64,000 bases of DNA from Homarus americanus. Lineage: Eukaryota; Arthropoda; Malacostraca; Decapoda; Nephropidae. The stretch is taken from NCBI RefSeq assembly GCF_018991925.1, contig NW_024756914.1, positions 9,522,426 to 9,586,425 on the forward strand, given 5' to 3'. The translations under genes and the position numbers were made by a program. Below, in pieces: positions 47,011 to 56,495 of the stretch (position 1 is its first letter; every line of letters starts with the position of its first letter). The notes beneath the pieces were generated by a model. That model had not been told where the DNA came from. It saw nothing but the letters and a program-made list of their open reading frames with translations, and did not search any database.

Positions 47011-47466
47011 TATGTTCCTCATAAAACAATTCGTCATCTATGGTGCCCAGGCTTTTCTTTTACTAACACTCTGATACAGATAACATATATTTCATCACCC
47101 AAAATACTTATGCTAGCATAAGAATGATGCATATTGCATCCAAGTTTTTACAAATTCATTAAAAAACTAATTTTGAGTCAATCACTGATAAGTTTGGTTT
47201 AAAACATACACCAAATTTTTAAGCACAAACATATTAGATCAAAATCAAAATTATATACTGTACTGTACTAGCTATTACAGTACGGTATTATAATTAGACG
47301 TTTAATCTTTTATTTATAGCAACGATCAACAAACTTGCTTCATAACGGTACTGTTAACATTACAATATTGTTAAGTAAGATCTTGTATTTTACGAGTAAT
47401 ATAGACTGGAAAAATTAAGCCAAATTCAAATACATAAACTAATGGAAAAAATAACAATATAGACTG
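47011..47466. other. intron, nothing recognised
   Basis: AT-rich sequence between the CAGTA array and the target site of the young LTR element. No coding or repeat signature is seen. Confidence 0.4.
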
Positions 47467-47471
47467 GCCAC

Positions 47472-48311
47472 TGTCACGTGCCTGAGCGCTCGGGAACTCG
47501 CATAGCGTGAGGCATATGTTCACGCCTACATTTCACACAAGCTATTAACTTGTTAATTATACTTATTATATTATTATTGTTCTTAGTTACTTAGGTTAAT
47601 TGTATATTTATGTATGTTATTAATATGCATCATTGTCTTACTCTGTTCAGTCAAATCAAGAGTAGTATTAATTAATTATATAAACTATCCAGCAATGTCC
47701 TGGATCACGTGATATGAGACGCTCTCCTCCACGGCGTGCCCCACGCTTCCCCAGTTGCGAAAAACCGTGGCATAAGGTAGACGTGTCCATTCTTTCTCTA
47801 GCCTTGACCCTTGTCTAGTGCTTTGTCCAGTCTTCTGCAATGCCCTAGAGGTATAAGGTGTTAGTGACACGTTTAGTTAGGCCTAGGAAGGGATCCTGGT
47901 GGTAAGGAATCTCCTGTTTGGTAGGAAATAACTATTTTGTAGGGATTGTTGTATGTATATATATTGTATGTCTATGTAATATAGTTATGTTAAGTAATAT
48001 TCGTTTGGTCTAACTCCTTAACGGTATATTTTCACCCTTCCGGCATCACTCTTATTTTAATATACAATTACTTATTCCCTTAAATTCTTGTTTGCTAGTC
48101 AGTACTCCCTTTAGAACATAAATTGAATTAATTAATTATCTTCCCTTTTGTGACTTACTTATTTCAACTTGTTCATACTTATTCAAGTACATTTAGTTGA
48201 GTAGGTTTTTGTGGGGATAATTATTGCTGTGTTCCCTATTTGTTCCTTTATTTGTTAATAACTTGGGGTAGGTTTCACTCCCCAGGTATAAAGGGTAGTG
48301 GGATCGCGACA
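47472..48311 (+). mobile_element. 5' LTR of Gmr1-like Ty3/gypsy element
   Basis: The 840-bp LTR begins TGTCACGTGCCTGAGCGC and ends GGATCGCGACA. The other copy at 53453-54293 differs at only about 15-20 positions by eye. The 5-bp target duplication GCCAC lies directly outside both ends (47467-47471 and 54294-54298). The sequence TGGGGGCCTGTGTCCGGGAA begins two bases after the LTR and may be the tRNA primer-binding site (inference). Confidence 0.95.
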
Positions 48312-48614
48312 AGTGGGGGCCTGTGTCCGGGAACTAACCACCATTGTTGTGTCATATCAAGTGTTGTTACTCGCCAGGTGTTGTTTCATCCCTAAGTATT
48401 TTTGGATGCAAGTTGCTGTGTTCACAGTGTTCATTTATATTGCTCCTGTTATTGCTTAAGCTACTGGTGAGTTAACCCTTATCTTGTGTACCAGGTGTTT
48501 GGTTAATCCCTTGCTGTGTTTCACAGTTGATTGCATTTTAATATTATTAATTAGCTAGCTAGTTAGCTTAGCTGCCACGGTTACTTTTTTTCGCTACTTG
48601 ATTTTGAGTTCAAC
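48312..48614 (+). other. 5' untranslated leader of the Gmr1-like element
   Basis: A 303-bp leader between the LTR and the gag start codon. It holds the presumed primer-binding site at its left edge and no reading frame of note. Confidence 0.6.
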
Positions 48615-50627
48615 ATGTTTGACCTGGAAAGCTTTTTGGTTTCGCCTTCAGCCGAAGTACTGAAGGGGCTTACTAAGGCAGAGTGGCAATCCCTCACTGC
48701 TTATTATGAAGTAGAAGGCCGCTCTTCCATGAATAAGGCTAGGTTAGAAGAGGCTGTCCTCAACTACCTTATTGACAATGAAATCATAGCCCAACCGTCG
48801 GGAAATTCAGAGGAAATTGTTACACCAAGTAATTTGGCCTTACAAGTTGAACTCAAGAGACTCGAGGTGGAGCTGGAAACTCTCAAACAACGAGGTTTGG
48901 CTCAGGGTAGTAATACTTCAACATTCAGTGTAGACAAATGTCTCAACAGTGTTCCTAAATTTAATGAGGAAGAACCAGACAAATTCTTCTCTCTTTTTGA
49001 GAAAATTGCCCGACTTAACAAGTGGCCTGTTTCTCAATGGTCTCAACTTATTTATAGATCTTTCACTGGTAAAGCATTAGATGTGTTTTCTGCCCTCTCT
49101 GAGGATCAATGTCTAGACTATGCCCTTCTTAAGTCCGCGGTTTTGAGCGCTTATAAACTTGTTCCTGAAGCCTACCAGCAACAGTTCCGTAACTGCCGGA
49201 AGACTGACAAACAAACATTTGTGGAGTTCTTCAGGCAGAAACAGGTCCTTTGTCGGAGGTGGATTGAAAGTGAGTCTGCCCATGTAGAACATGACATGCT
49301 TGTTGAACTAATCCTGCTAGAGGAGGTTAGAAAGTGTATCCCAGGCGACATTCGAGCACACTTGGATCAGAGAGGTATCTGTACCCTGGCTGATGCTGGT
49401 CCAGTGGCTGACCATTATTCCTTAGCTAATAGAAATGTAAATTCCAGGTCTTATGCTCCCATGTCCCAGTCCTTCACTTCCTTCAAGCGGCCCACACCAA
49501 CATCTACATCGGGGTCCCTGCCTCTTGTCATACCGACCCGACCCTCAGGTTCTGCATCATCTACCCCGGGTGAGCCCATGGTCCATGGGACAGGTGGATC
49601 TACTCCTACTGGTGAGAGAAACTCTAGTTGCAGGTACTGTAAGAAGCCAGGACATGTCATCAGCGACTGTCTCAAGTTAAAGAAAAGAAATTCCTCTCAC
49701 CAAGGATCCCCCGCTCTTTTGGTCAGGGTGGCCGAGCAATCGGAGAAATTATTGGAGCCCTGTGTCACTGCCCTCAGTCAGACTGTTGCCCTGGATGCTT
49801 CCCCCTCTTCTATGATATCAACCTTTGAACCATTTTGTTCTCCTGGTTCCTTAGCTTTGGATCAATTCAGTCAACCCACTTCTGTTAAACTCTTGAGAGA
49901 CACAGGCTCAGCCTTATCTCTTGTTACTAAAGAAGCTGCTCCATTCCTGGATTCATGCTATACTGGTAGCTGGGTGCTTGTGAACGGTTTGACCAGTGGG
50001 TCGCGTATTCCCCTTTGTCAAGTGTACCTGTGGTCATCCATAAAGTCAGGCTATGTCACGTTAGGAGTAGTAGATAGCTTACCTGTAGAAGGGGTCTCTC
50101 TATTGATAGGAAATGACCTCGTTGGCGACATGATGTTCCCTAATGTTGTGATCTCATCTTGTCCCACTGCCGAGAATAATACTGTGCAGTTAGAAGTAGA
50201 CTTTCCAGGGTTGTTCCCTGCGTGTGCTGTGCCCCGTAGCATGAGCCGCAGTACAGAGGTAGAAGAGACTAGTGAAGTTGATGAAGTTTCCCTCCAGGAC
50301 TGTGAGAAGTCCGAGGATAATCTTATCCAGCCGGACCATACTGATCTTAGTCTCAGTGAATTTTTTGAGGATTCCCCACAACCAGATAACCTCCAGGTTA
50401 GTTCTGATGGAGATAGGAACCCAGATGTCACTAGTTTTGGTTCCTCTCCCATCACTAGGAGTAAGTTTATTGAGCTACAAGCAGGGGATCCTGAGCTAGT
50501 AGGTTTTCTCAATAGGTCAGTTACTGAGACAGAAGCTGAGCAAGAATCAAATTGCTACTACACTAGATCTGGTGTATTAATGCGGAAGTTCCGTCCCTCC
50601 AATTCTCCTGCCAATCACCCTTGGTAA
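48615..50627 (+). CDS. Gag-protease polyprotein of Gmr1-like Ty3/gypsy element
   Basis: A 670-codon frame starting at ATG 48615 (AACATGTTT context). An N-terminal acidic/helical segment is followed by a capsid-like region (FNEEEPDKFFSLFEKIARLN, LSAYKLVPEAYQQQFRN), a Ser/Thr/Pro linker, and a CCHC zinc knuckle at residues 339-352 (CRYCKKPGHVISDC). An aspartic protease active site DTG follows at residues 429-431 (LLRDTGSALSLV). The C-terminal region is acidic and then enters FLNRSVTETEAEQ and YYTRSGVLMRKFRP, which normally sits ahead of integrase. The frame ends with TAA at 50625-50627 and continues open in the same frame afterwards. It forms particles and cleaves the polyprotein. Confidence 0.93.
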   Translation: MFDLESFLVSPSAEVLKGLTKAEWQSLTAYYEVEGRSSMNKARLEEAVLNYLIDNEIIAQPSGNSEEIVTPSNLALQVELKRLEVELETLKQRGLAQGSNTSTFSVDKCLNSVPKFNEEEPDKFFSLFEKIARLNKWPVSQWSQLIYRSFTGKALDVFSALSEDQCLDYALLKSAVLSAYKLVPEAYQQQFRNCRKTDKQTFVEFFRQKQVLCRRWIESESAHVEHDMLVELILLEEVRKCIPGDIRAHLDQRGICTLADAGPVADHYSLANRNVNSRSYAPMSQSFTSFKRPTPTSTSGSLPLVIPTRPSGSASSTPGEPMVHGTGGSTPTGERNSSCRYCKKPGHVISDCLKLKKRNSSHQGSPALLVRVAEQSEKLLEPCVTALSQTVALDASPSSMISTFEPFCSPGSLALDQFSQPTSVKLLRDTGSALSLVTKEAAPFLDSCYTGSWVLVNGLTSGSRIPLCQVYLWSSIKSGYVTLGVVDSLPVEGVSLLIGNDLVGDMMFPNVVISSCPTAENNTVQLEVDFPGLFPACAVPRSMSRSTEVEETSEVDEVSLQDCEKSEDNLIQPDHTDLSLSEFFEDSPQPDNLQVSSDGDRNPDVTSFGSSPITRSKFIELQAGDPELVGFLNRSVTETEAEQESNCYYTRSGVLMRKFRPSNSPANHPW

Positions 50628-53264
50628 GTTCATCAAGTTGTTATTCCCAAACCTTTGCGGCAGGACGTACTTAGTATCGCTCATGATGGGGTGGGTGGTC
50701 ATTTAGGAGTTAGGAAGACCTATGCAAAAATTTTATCCCAGTTCTTTTGGCCTAGGATGAAGAAAGACGTCAGCTCTTACTGTCGCACTTGCCATGATGG
50801 TCAGGTAGCGGGGAAACCGAACCCCAGTGTTAAACCATTCCCTCTGCAGCCTATCCCAGTCATTGAAGAGCCCTTTAGTAAGGTGGTCATAGATTGTGTC
50901 GGTCCCTTACCTAAGACCCCTCATGGTCATCAGTTCTTGCTAACCATTATTGATTGTGCAACCCGTTATCCTGAAGCCATTCCCTTGCGCCGCAGCACAG
51001 CGAAGAATGTTATCAAAGCCTTAACCCACTTCTTCACTCAAGTAGGCCTTCCTACAGTGGTGCAGTCAGATCAGGGTTCCAATTTTACTTCCCGGTTGTT
51101 TAATCAGGTAATGCAAACCCTGGGAGTCCGGCAGTTGAGGTCTTCGGCCTATCACCCTCAGTCACAGGGGGTGGTAGAGAGATTTCACCAGACACTAAAA
51201 CTCATGTTGCGCACCTTCTGTCTGGAGACTGGGAAGGATTGGGACGAGGGAGTTGACCTGCTTTTGTTTGCTGTTCGGGACAGTAAACAAGAGTCGCTAG
51301 GATTCTCGCCCTTCCAGCTCGTCTATGGACATGAGGCGCGAGGGCCTCTTAAGGTGTTAAAAGAGTGTTGGTTGAGTGATCAGAGCGCGACGCCCTTAGC
51401 TTCATATGTGGTCCAATTCAAGGAGAAGTTGCGTCTGGCTGTAGAACTTGCCCAGTCCAACTTAAGGTGTGCTCAGGTGAAAATGAAACTGCATTTTGAT
51501 AAGGCCCATCAGGCAAAACCTAGAGAATTCCAAGTGGGGGAGCAGGTGTTGGCCTTCCTGCCCTTACATGATCACCCTTTAAAATCCAAATACAGTGGTC
51601 CATATGAAGTACTAGAAAAACAGGAGTCCGTGAATTATGTGATTAGCACCCCTGAACGGCGTAAGAAAAAACGCCTTATCCATGTCAATCTTTTAAAGTC
51701 ATATCATGTTCGTAACGAAACCCTGGGAAAAGCAGTTGCTTGTGTTGATCAATCCTTGCCAACTTGTATCATTGTGCCAGAGTGTAAGGATGATAAAGAT
51801 CAGTGTTTTTCTGAAATAATGAATGGGTCTAGTGTAAAAGTTGAAAACTCGACTATCTTGGAGGACCCCAGTGCTAAGTTGTGCCATCTCTCTAGTGACC
51901 AAGCCAATAATATAAAGTCTCTATTACAGGAGTATCTTATTATAGTTGGTGATTACCCACTCTCCTGTTCAGTGCTGGAGCATGACGTTGAGACCAGGGG
52001 AGCCAAGCCAATCCGACAGCGTCCCTACCGTCTTAATGCCTTTAAGCGGGAGTGTGTGCGAGCCGAGGTACAGCGTCTTCAAGAGCTAGGCCTCGTCGAA
52101 CCCAGCATCAGTCCATGGGCATCCCCTGTTGTTCTAGTTCCAAAGCCGAATGGGTCAATGCGGCTGTGTGTGGATTATCGCAAGGTGAATGCTGTCACTG
52201 AACCCGATGGTTATCCCTTGCCACGCATCGACGACGTGATCGACGATCTTGGACAGGCAAGGTACGTGACCAAGTTGGATCTCCTCCAGGGCTACTACCA
52301 GATAAGACTGACTGAACGCTCCAGGGCCATCTCTGCTTTTGTCACTCCTGAGGGGTTGTACCAATTCACAGTCCTTCCGTTTGGTATGCGGAACGCCCCT
52401 GCAACCTTTCAACGCCTCATGAATTTCATCACGTCTGGTCTGGAAGGTGTCCGCTGTTACCTAGACGACCTCATCGTCTTCAGCAGTTCCTGGGAAGATC
52501 ACACGAGTCGTCTACAAGCCCTTTTCTCCGTACTAGCTGCAAGCAAGCTAACGGTGAACCTCATCAAAACTGAGTTCGGCCATGCCCACGTCACTTTCTT
52601 GGGGCATGTGGTCGGACAAGGGGAAGTCCAGCCTATAGCAGCCAAAATTGAGGCAATTCAACAGTATCCAGTGCCAGGCGATAAGAAGAGTGTGATGAGG
52701 TTGCTGGGTATGGCGGGGTACTACCGCCGTTTTTGTCCAAACTTCTCCTCCGTTGCCTCTCCCATGACTGACCTGCTGAGTGGCAAGAAAACCTTCAAGT
52801 GGACTACGGCTTGCCAGGAATCTTTTGAGAATCTTAAATCCCTGCTGGCAAATGCTCCTGTACTACTTGCACCTGACCTCCAGAAACAGTTCACTCTCCA
52901 TGTCGACGCCAGTGAAATTGGAGCCGGTGCTGTGCTTCTGCAAGAGGGTGAGAGTGATCAAGTGCTTCATCCGCTGTGCTATTTTTCTAGAAAATTTAAC
53001 AAATATCAAAGAAACTATGCCACCATTGAAAAGGAGGCTTTATCACTGATCATGGCACTAGAAAACTTCAACGTATATATTGACAGCACTGCTTATCCCG
53101 TTCAAGTGTTCACTGATCATAACCCACTTACTTTTGTTGACAAGATGAAACATACCAACCAAAGACTTTTGAGGTGGGCTCTATCACTTCAGCCCTATAA
53201 CTTGAACATTTCCCATATCAACGGAAAAGAGAACGTGTTGGCTGATGCACTTTCTCGAGTCTGA
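50628..53264 (+). CDS. Pol with domain order integrase - RT - RNase H (Gmr1-like)
   Basis: An open frame continuing in the same phase directly after the TAA that ends gag-protease; there is no obvious start codon. Counting from 50655: zinc-binding H10-H16-C43-C46; integrase catalytic D80 (VVIDCVGPLP), D139 (QSDQGSNF) and E175 (GVVERFH), a D,D-35-E spacing; GPY/F-like KYSGPYEVL near 312-320. Reverse transcriptase follows (VLVPKPNGSMRLCVDYRKVN, LDLLQGYYQIRL, FTVLPFGMRNAPATFQRLM) with YLDD at 602-605. RNase H then has HVDASEIGAGAV (D751), TIEKEALSLI and ENVLADALSRV at the end. Integrase before RT is the reverse of the usual Ty3/gypsy order. All catalytic residues I can check are present. Confidence 0.93.
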   Translation, partial: VHQVVIPKPLRQDVLSIAHDGVGGHLGVRKTYAKILSQFFWPRMKKDVSSYCRTCHDGQVAGKPNPSVKPFPLQPIPVIEEPFSKVVIDCVGPLPKTPHGHQFLLTIIDCATRYPEAIPLRRSTAKNVIKALTHFFTQVGLPTVVQSDQGSNFTSRLFNQVMQTLGVRQLRSSAYHPQSQGVVERFHQTLKLMLRTFCLETGKDWDEGVDLLLFAVRDSKQESLGFSPFQLVYGHEARGPLKVLKECWLSDQSATPLASYVVQFKEKLRLAVELAQSNLRCAQVKMKLHFDKAHQAKPREFQVGEQVLAFLPLHDHPLKSKYSGPYEVLEKQESVNYVISTPERRKKKRLIHVNLLKSYHVRNETLGKAVACVDQSLPTCIIVPECKDDKDQCFSEIMNGSSVKVENSTILEDPSAKLCHLSSDQANNIKSLLQEYLIIVGDYPLSCSVLEHDVETRGAKPIRQRPYRLNAFKRECVRAEVQRLQELGLVEPSISPWASPVVLVPKPNGSMRLCVDYRKVNAVTEPDGYPLPRIDDVIDDLGQARYVTKLDLLQGYYQIRLTERSRAISAFVTPEGLYQFTVLPFGMRNAPATFQRLMNFITSGLEGVRCYLDDLIVFSSSWEDHTSRLQALFSVLAASKLTVNLIKTEFGHAHVTFLGHVVGQGEVQPIAAKIEAIQQYPVPGDKKSVMRLLGMAGYYRRFCPNFSSVASPMTDLLSGKKTFKWTTACQESFENLKSLLANAPVLLAPDLQKQFTLHVDASEIGAGAVLLQEGESDQVLHPLCYFSRKFNKYQRNYATIEKEALSLIMALENFNVYIDSTAYPVQVFTDHNPLTFVDKMKHTNQRLLRWALSLQPYNLNISHINGKENVLADALSRV

Positions 53265-53435
53265 TTATTTAGTAACTATGTCTATCTGCAAATTATTTTT
53301 TGTTATATTGTCATTGAGTACCTTGTGTTTATATTATGAATTATTTTGCTTCATATTGATTTAAACCGATTGTGTTAGCTATTACTTTCACTGTGTAGCT
53401 GTATATCCATTTTTGCTTCCAGTTAGTTGTAAGCT

Positions 53436-53452
53436 CACTTTTTTGGGGGAGG
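53436..53452 (+). promoter_or_regulatory. polypurine tract of the Gmr1-like element
   Basis: TTTTTTGGGGGAGG lies directly before the 3' LTR TG, the expected place and composition for the plus-strand primer (GGGGGAGG being the purine part). Confidence 0.75.
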
Positions 53453-54293
53453 TGTCACATGCCTGAGCGCTCGGGAACTCGCATAGCGTGAGGCATATGT
53501 TTACGCCTACATTTCACACAAGCTATTAACTTGTTAATTGTACTAATTATATTATTATTGTTCTTAGTTACTTAGGTTAATTGTATATTTATGTATGTTA
53601 TTAATATGCATCATTGTCTTACTCTGTTAAGTCAAATCAAGAGTAGTATTAATTAATTATATAAACTATCCAGCAAATGTCCTGGATCACGTGATATGAG
53701 ACGCTCTCCTCCACGGCGTGCCCCACGCTTCCCCAGTTGCGAAAAACCGTGGCATAGGGTAGACGTGTCCATTCTTTCTCTAGCCTTGACCCTTGTCTAG
53801 TGCTTTGTCCAGTCTTCTGCAATGCCCTAGTGGTATAAGGTGTTAGTGACACGTTTAGTTAGGCCTAGGAAGGGATCCTGGTGGTAAGGAATCTCCTGTT
53901 TGGTAGGAAATAACTATTTTGTAGGGATTGTTGTATGTATATATATTGTATGTCTATGTAATATAGTTATGTTAAGTAATATTCGTTTGGTCTAACTCCT
54001 TAACGGTATATTTTCACCCTTCCGGCATCACTCTTATTTTAATATACAATTACTTATACCCTTAAATTCATGTTTGCTAGTCATTACTCCCTTTAGAACA
54101 TAAATTGAATTAAATAATTATCTTCCCTTTTGTGACTTACTTATTTCAACTTGTTCATACTTATTCAAGTACATTTAGTTGAGTAGGTTTTTGTGGGGAT
54201 AATTATTGCCGTGTTCCCTATTTGTTCCTTTATTTGATAATAACTTGGGGTAGGTTTCACTCCCCAGGTATAAAGGATATTGGGATTGCGACA
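53453..54293 (+). mobile_element. 3' LTR of Gmr1-like Ty3/gypsy element
   Basis: It begins TGTCACATGCCTGAGCGC and ends GGGATTGCGACA, followed by GCCAC. The few differences from the 5' LTR are single substitutions (for example GTTCACG/GTTTACG) and one extra A. Short minus-strand frames in both LTRs are mirror copies and not genes. Confidence 0.95.
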
Positions 54294-54355
54294 GCCACTC
54301 TACATCAACCTCTGATTTTCCCATTTATAACATCCAAATGATACAAATTCTGCCT

Positions 54356-54674
54356 TTATTGACTTGATTGTGCTTTCCAGAAATTAGTTTTTAGGCCTTC
54401 CTCTAATAATTTAATCACACGCTGCTTATACTGCATCGAGTACTTGGCAAATTTAACTCCCTTATAATAGTCCCGCTTCTCCTTTTCCTTCTTTGGCCGC
54501 TTAGGTGGATCTGTCCCATCCCCACCAGTAGGACCCCCAGTAGAGGTAGAGGCCATTAACTTGACTGGACAGGTGGTAGCACCACCCAAAAAAGTACACA
54601 ACAACAGCCCGGGCGGCCGCAATTCGATCACCATAACGCTTCTTGGAAACATTCTTCTTACCTTGTCTTTCCAT
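54356..54674 (-). CDS. candidate two-exon small gene, 73 codons, function unknown
   Basis: Minus strand. A short first exon with ATG at 54674-54672 reads MERQ and meets a good donor (CAAG/GTAAGAAG) after 54662. A 97-bp intron follows, and the acceptor CTACCACCTGTCCAG opens the second exon at 54564. The phases match (split Val codon). The second exon encodes a Ser/Thr/Gly segment, a basic KRPKKEKEKRDYYKG and VKFAKYSMQYKQRVIKLLEE, ending at TAA 54356-54358, which overlaps an AATAAA signal. The surroundings are locally CpG-rich. I do not recognise a family. It sits inside the first visible SCAF intron in the same orientation, and the LTR element inserted about 60 bp beyond its stop. It could also be a decayed gene fragment. 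Confidence 0.4.
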
Positions 54675-55317
54675 ATTCGTCGCCAACACAACAAAATTGG
54701 AGAAAACAGTGAAAATCACGGAGCCATCGACAAAAACAGCGCGATTCATCTGATCACATCATGTAAACAGAGAGGGCTGTGTACACCGTTATTAATCCTC
54801 ACTGCGAAAAATTTTCTTTTACTTATTCTTTTCATACAATATTTATGGGTAACAGCTAAGTTTGCAAAAAAATTTAAAACGAAATTTACAGAATACCTCT
54901 CAAAAAACATTTCACAAACAAGACACGAATCAATTGAACATGTGATGTCGAACGTGAACTGTAAACATTGCATAACCCCGCGCCGCGCTAGACTTAAAAC
55001 GTTGAGGATGGAATCAAAACATTGAGGTTGGAATCGTGTTATAACCAACATTCGTATGCAAAAGTTCGCGTTTTACAAACAGCGTTTCCCTATTCATCAA
55101 TCGCTTTACAACCAATTTGCGTTGAAGCAGAAATGACTGTAACTGGTATGAGGGCTGTGACGTCATTCAAGACGGTGGCCAGCATTCAGCTAGCTGGATC
55201 TCGCGTAATTCAAAAACGCAAAATGAAATTGCGCGAAATATGAGATCTTATTGTACTGTATTTATTATTTGGTGTTTATAATATTGCAATGCAATCAAAT
55301 ATATTCTAAACAAATTA
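54675..55317. other. intron or flank of the mini-gene, nothing firm
   Basis: Moderately CpG-containing sequence (for example CCCCGCGCCGCGC near 54980). A short near-duplicate AACGTTGAGGATGGAATC / AACATTGAGGTTGGAATC lies at 54999-55035. It might include a promoter for the candidate mini-gene, but no core element can be supported. Confidence 0.35.
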
Positions 55318-55943
55318 CAGGCATCCCCCGCATTACGGAATTTGTAAATTGTGACCAATAATTTCGCGTTAAGGCCCGTAAATCCGCCCTTACGGAAATT
55401 GGGGTAAATTTTAACAATTTAAAAAAAATCACTATATAAAATTATAATTTGTTTGGTGTGGATTTCTTGGTGTTTGCTACCGCCAAGCGTGGCATCGCCA
55501 CAAGGAGTCAGTCCATTGTTTACATCCAGTGTGCACGCACGTTTCTCCCCCCAGCAGTTGGATTTAACTTTTACAAACATACAGTAAGTACAGTACAGTG
55601 CATTACCCTTATTCAAGATGACTGGAAAGAGGCCATTAAGTGGAAGTGACCGCAGTAGTGCAAAAACAAGCTGCAAAGGTATTACATTGGATATTAAACT
55701 TGGTGTTTTAAGAAGGTATATCATAAATTATTTAATGTACTGTATTGTATGTGTTTATAAATGTTTATTTTCATTAATAAAAGAGCTTGAATTACTTTTT
55801 TGGGGCCAAAAAAATTCCTTAGGAATGCATCTCCAGTTTTATAATGGAAGTCAATGGGAAAATAGGTTTCGCGTTACGGAATTTCGCAATACGGTCAATT
55901 TTCTCTAGGAAAGGAAATCCTTCCGTAACGCGGGGGATGCCTG
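55318..55943 (+). mobile_element. Tigger-like MITE, family CATCCCCCGCATTACGGAA
   Basis: The ends CAGGCATCCCCCGCATTACG and CGTAACGCGGGGGATGCCTG are inverted, with TA on both sides (55316-55317, 55944-55945). An ATG at 55618 opens MTGKRPLSGSDRSSAKTSC, then KGITLDIKLGVLRR. This resembles the N-terminus and first helix of Tigger transposases and is cut off by the internal deletion. Confidence 0.88.
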
Positions 55944-55999
55944 TATCTCCAACCAATAATAGCTTCAGATATCTAAAAATAATATTGTATAAAGTTGTA

Positions 56000-56162
56000 C
56001 AGTCACCCAAAAAAGACCTGTCGCGAACCATGAACCCTGAGATTCAGACTCTTGCATCCAAAGCATTTATGGGCAGAATAACATATCAGTATCTCTTGTT
56101 TCGGGTTTACGAGTCTGAATCTCGGGGTTCGTGGTTCGCGACAGGACTTTTTTGGGTGACTG
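56000..56162. mobile_element. 163-bp palindromic MITE with terminal repeats of about 53 bp
   Basis: The left arm (56000-56052) and right arm (56110-56162) are inverted copies with only a few mismatches. The outer sequence is CAGTCACCCAAAAAAGACC on the left and TTTTTTGGGTGACTG on the right, with TA outside both ends. A loop of under 60 bp separates the arms, so the whole element can fold on itself. Confidence 0.92.
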
Positions 56163-56495
56163 TACATGTGCTGTGGGATAACTGAGAAGTGCAGCTGGCA
56201 GATATAAGACTACTACAGTACAGTACAGTACAGTACCCTTGTACTGGACTCTGATAGGCCCAGTTCTTATATGTTCTCTGCCTTTATGTAAATAAACAAT
56301 TCTTCTTTGGTAATTTTTTATCCGTGTGTACATGCACACATGGATAACTTGTGGGGTATAAAGCTTTCACTCAAATGTTTTTATTGATAATGCTTGTGTT
56401 AAGGACAGCTCCAGTAGTTTATTTCTTCTTTAGTACCAGTAAAGTGTAAGGTACAGTATTTTCATACAGTGCTATAATAAAAAATAAGCATAGTA

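Noticed and set aside
45922..47037. CTVLYCTVLY frames on the minus strand
   Set aside because: Translation of the CAGTA array.
47685..47870. 61- and 67-codon minus-strand frames in both LTRs
   Set aside because: Identical frames in the two LTR copies. They have no domain and no independent support as genes.
49451..50512. Overlapping frames on both strands inside gag-protease
   Set aside because: Shadows of the long gag-protease frame. They have no recognisable domains.
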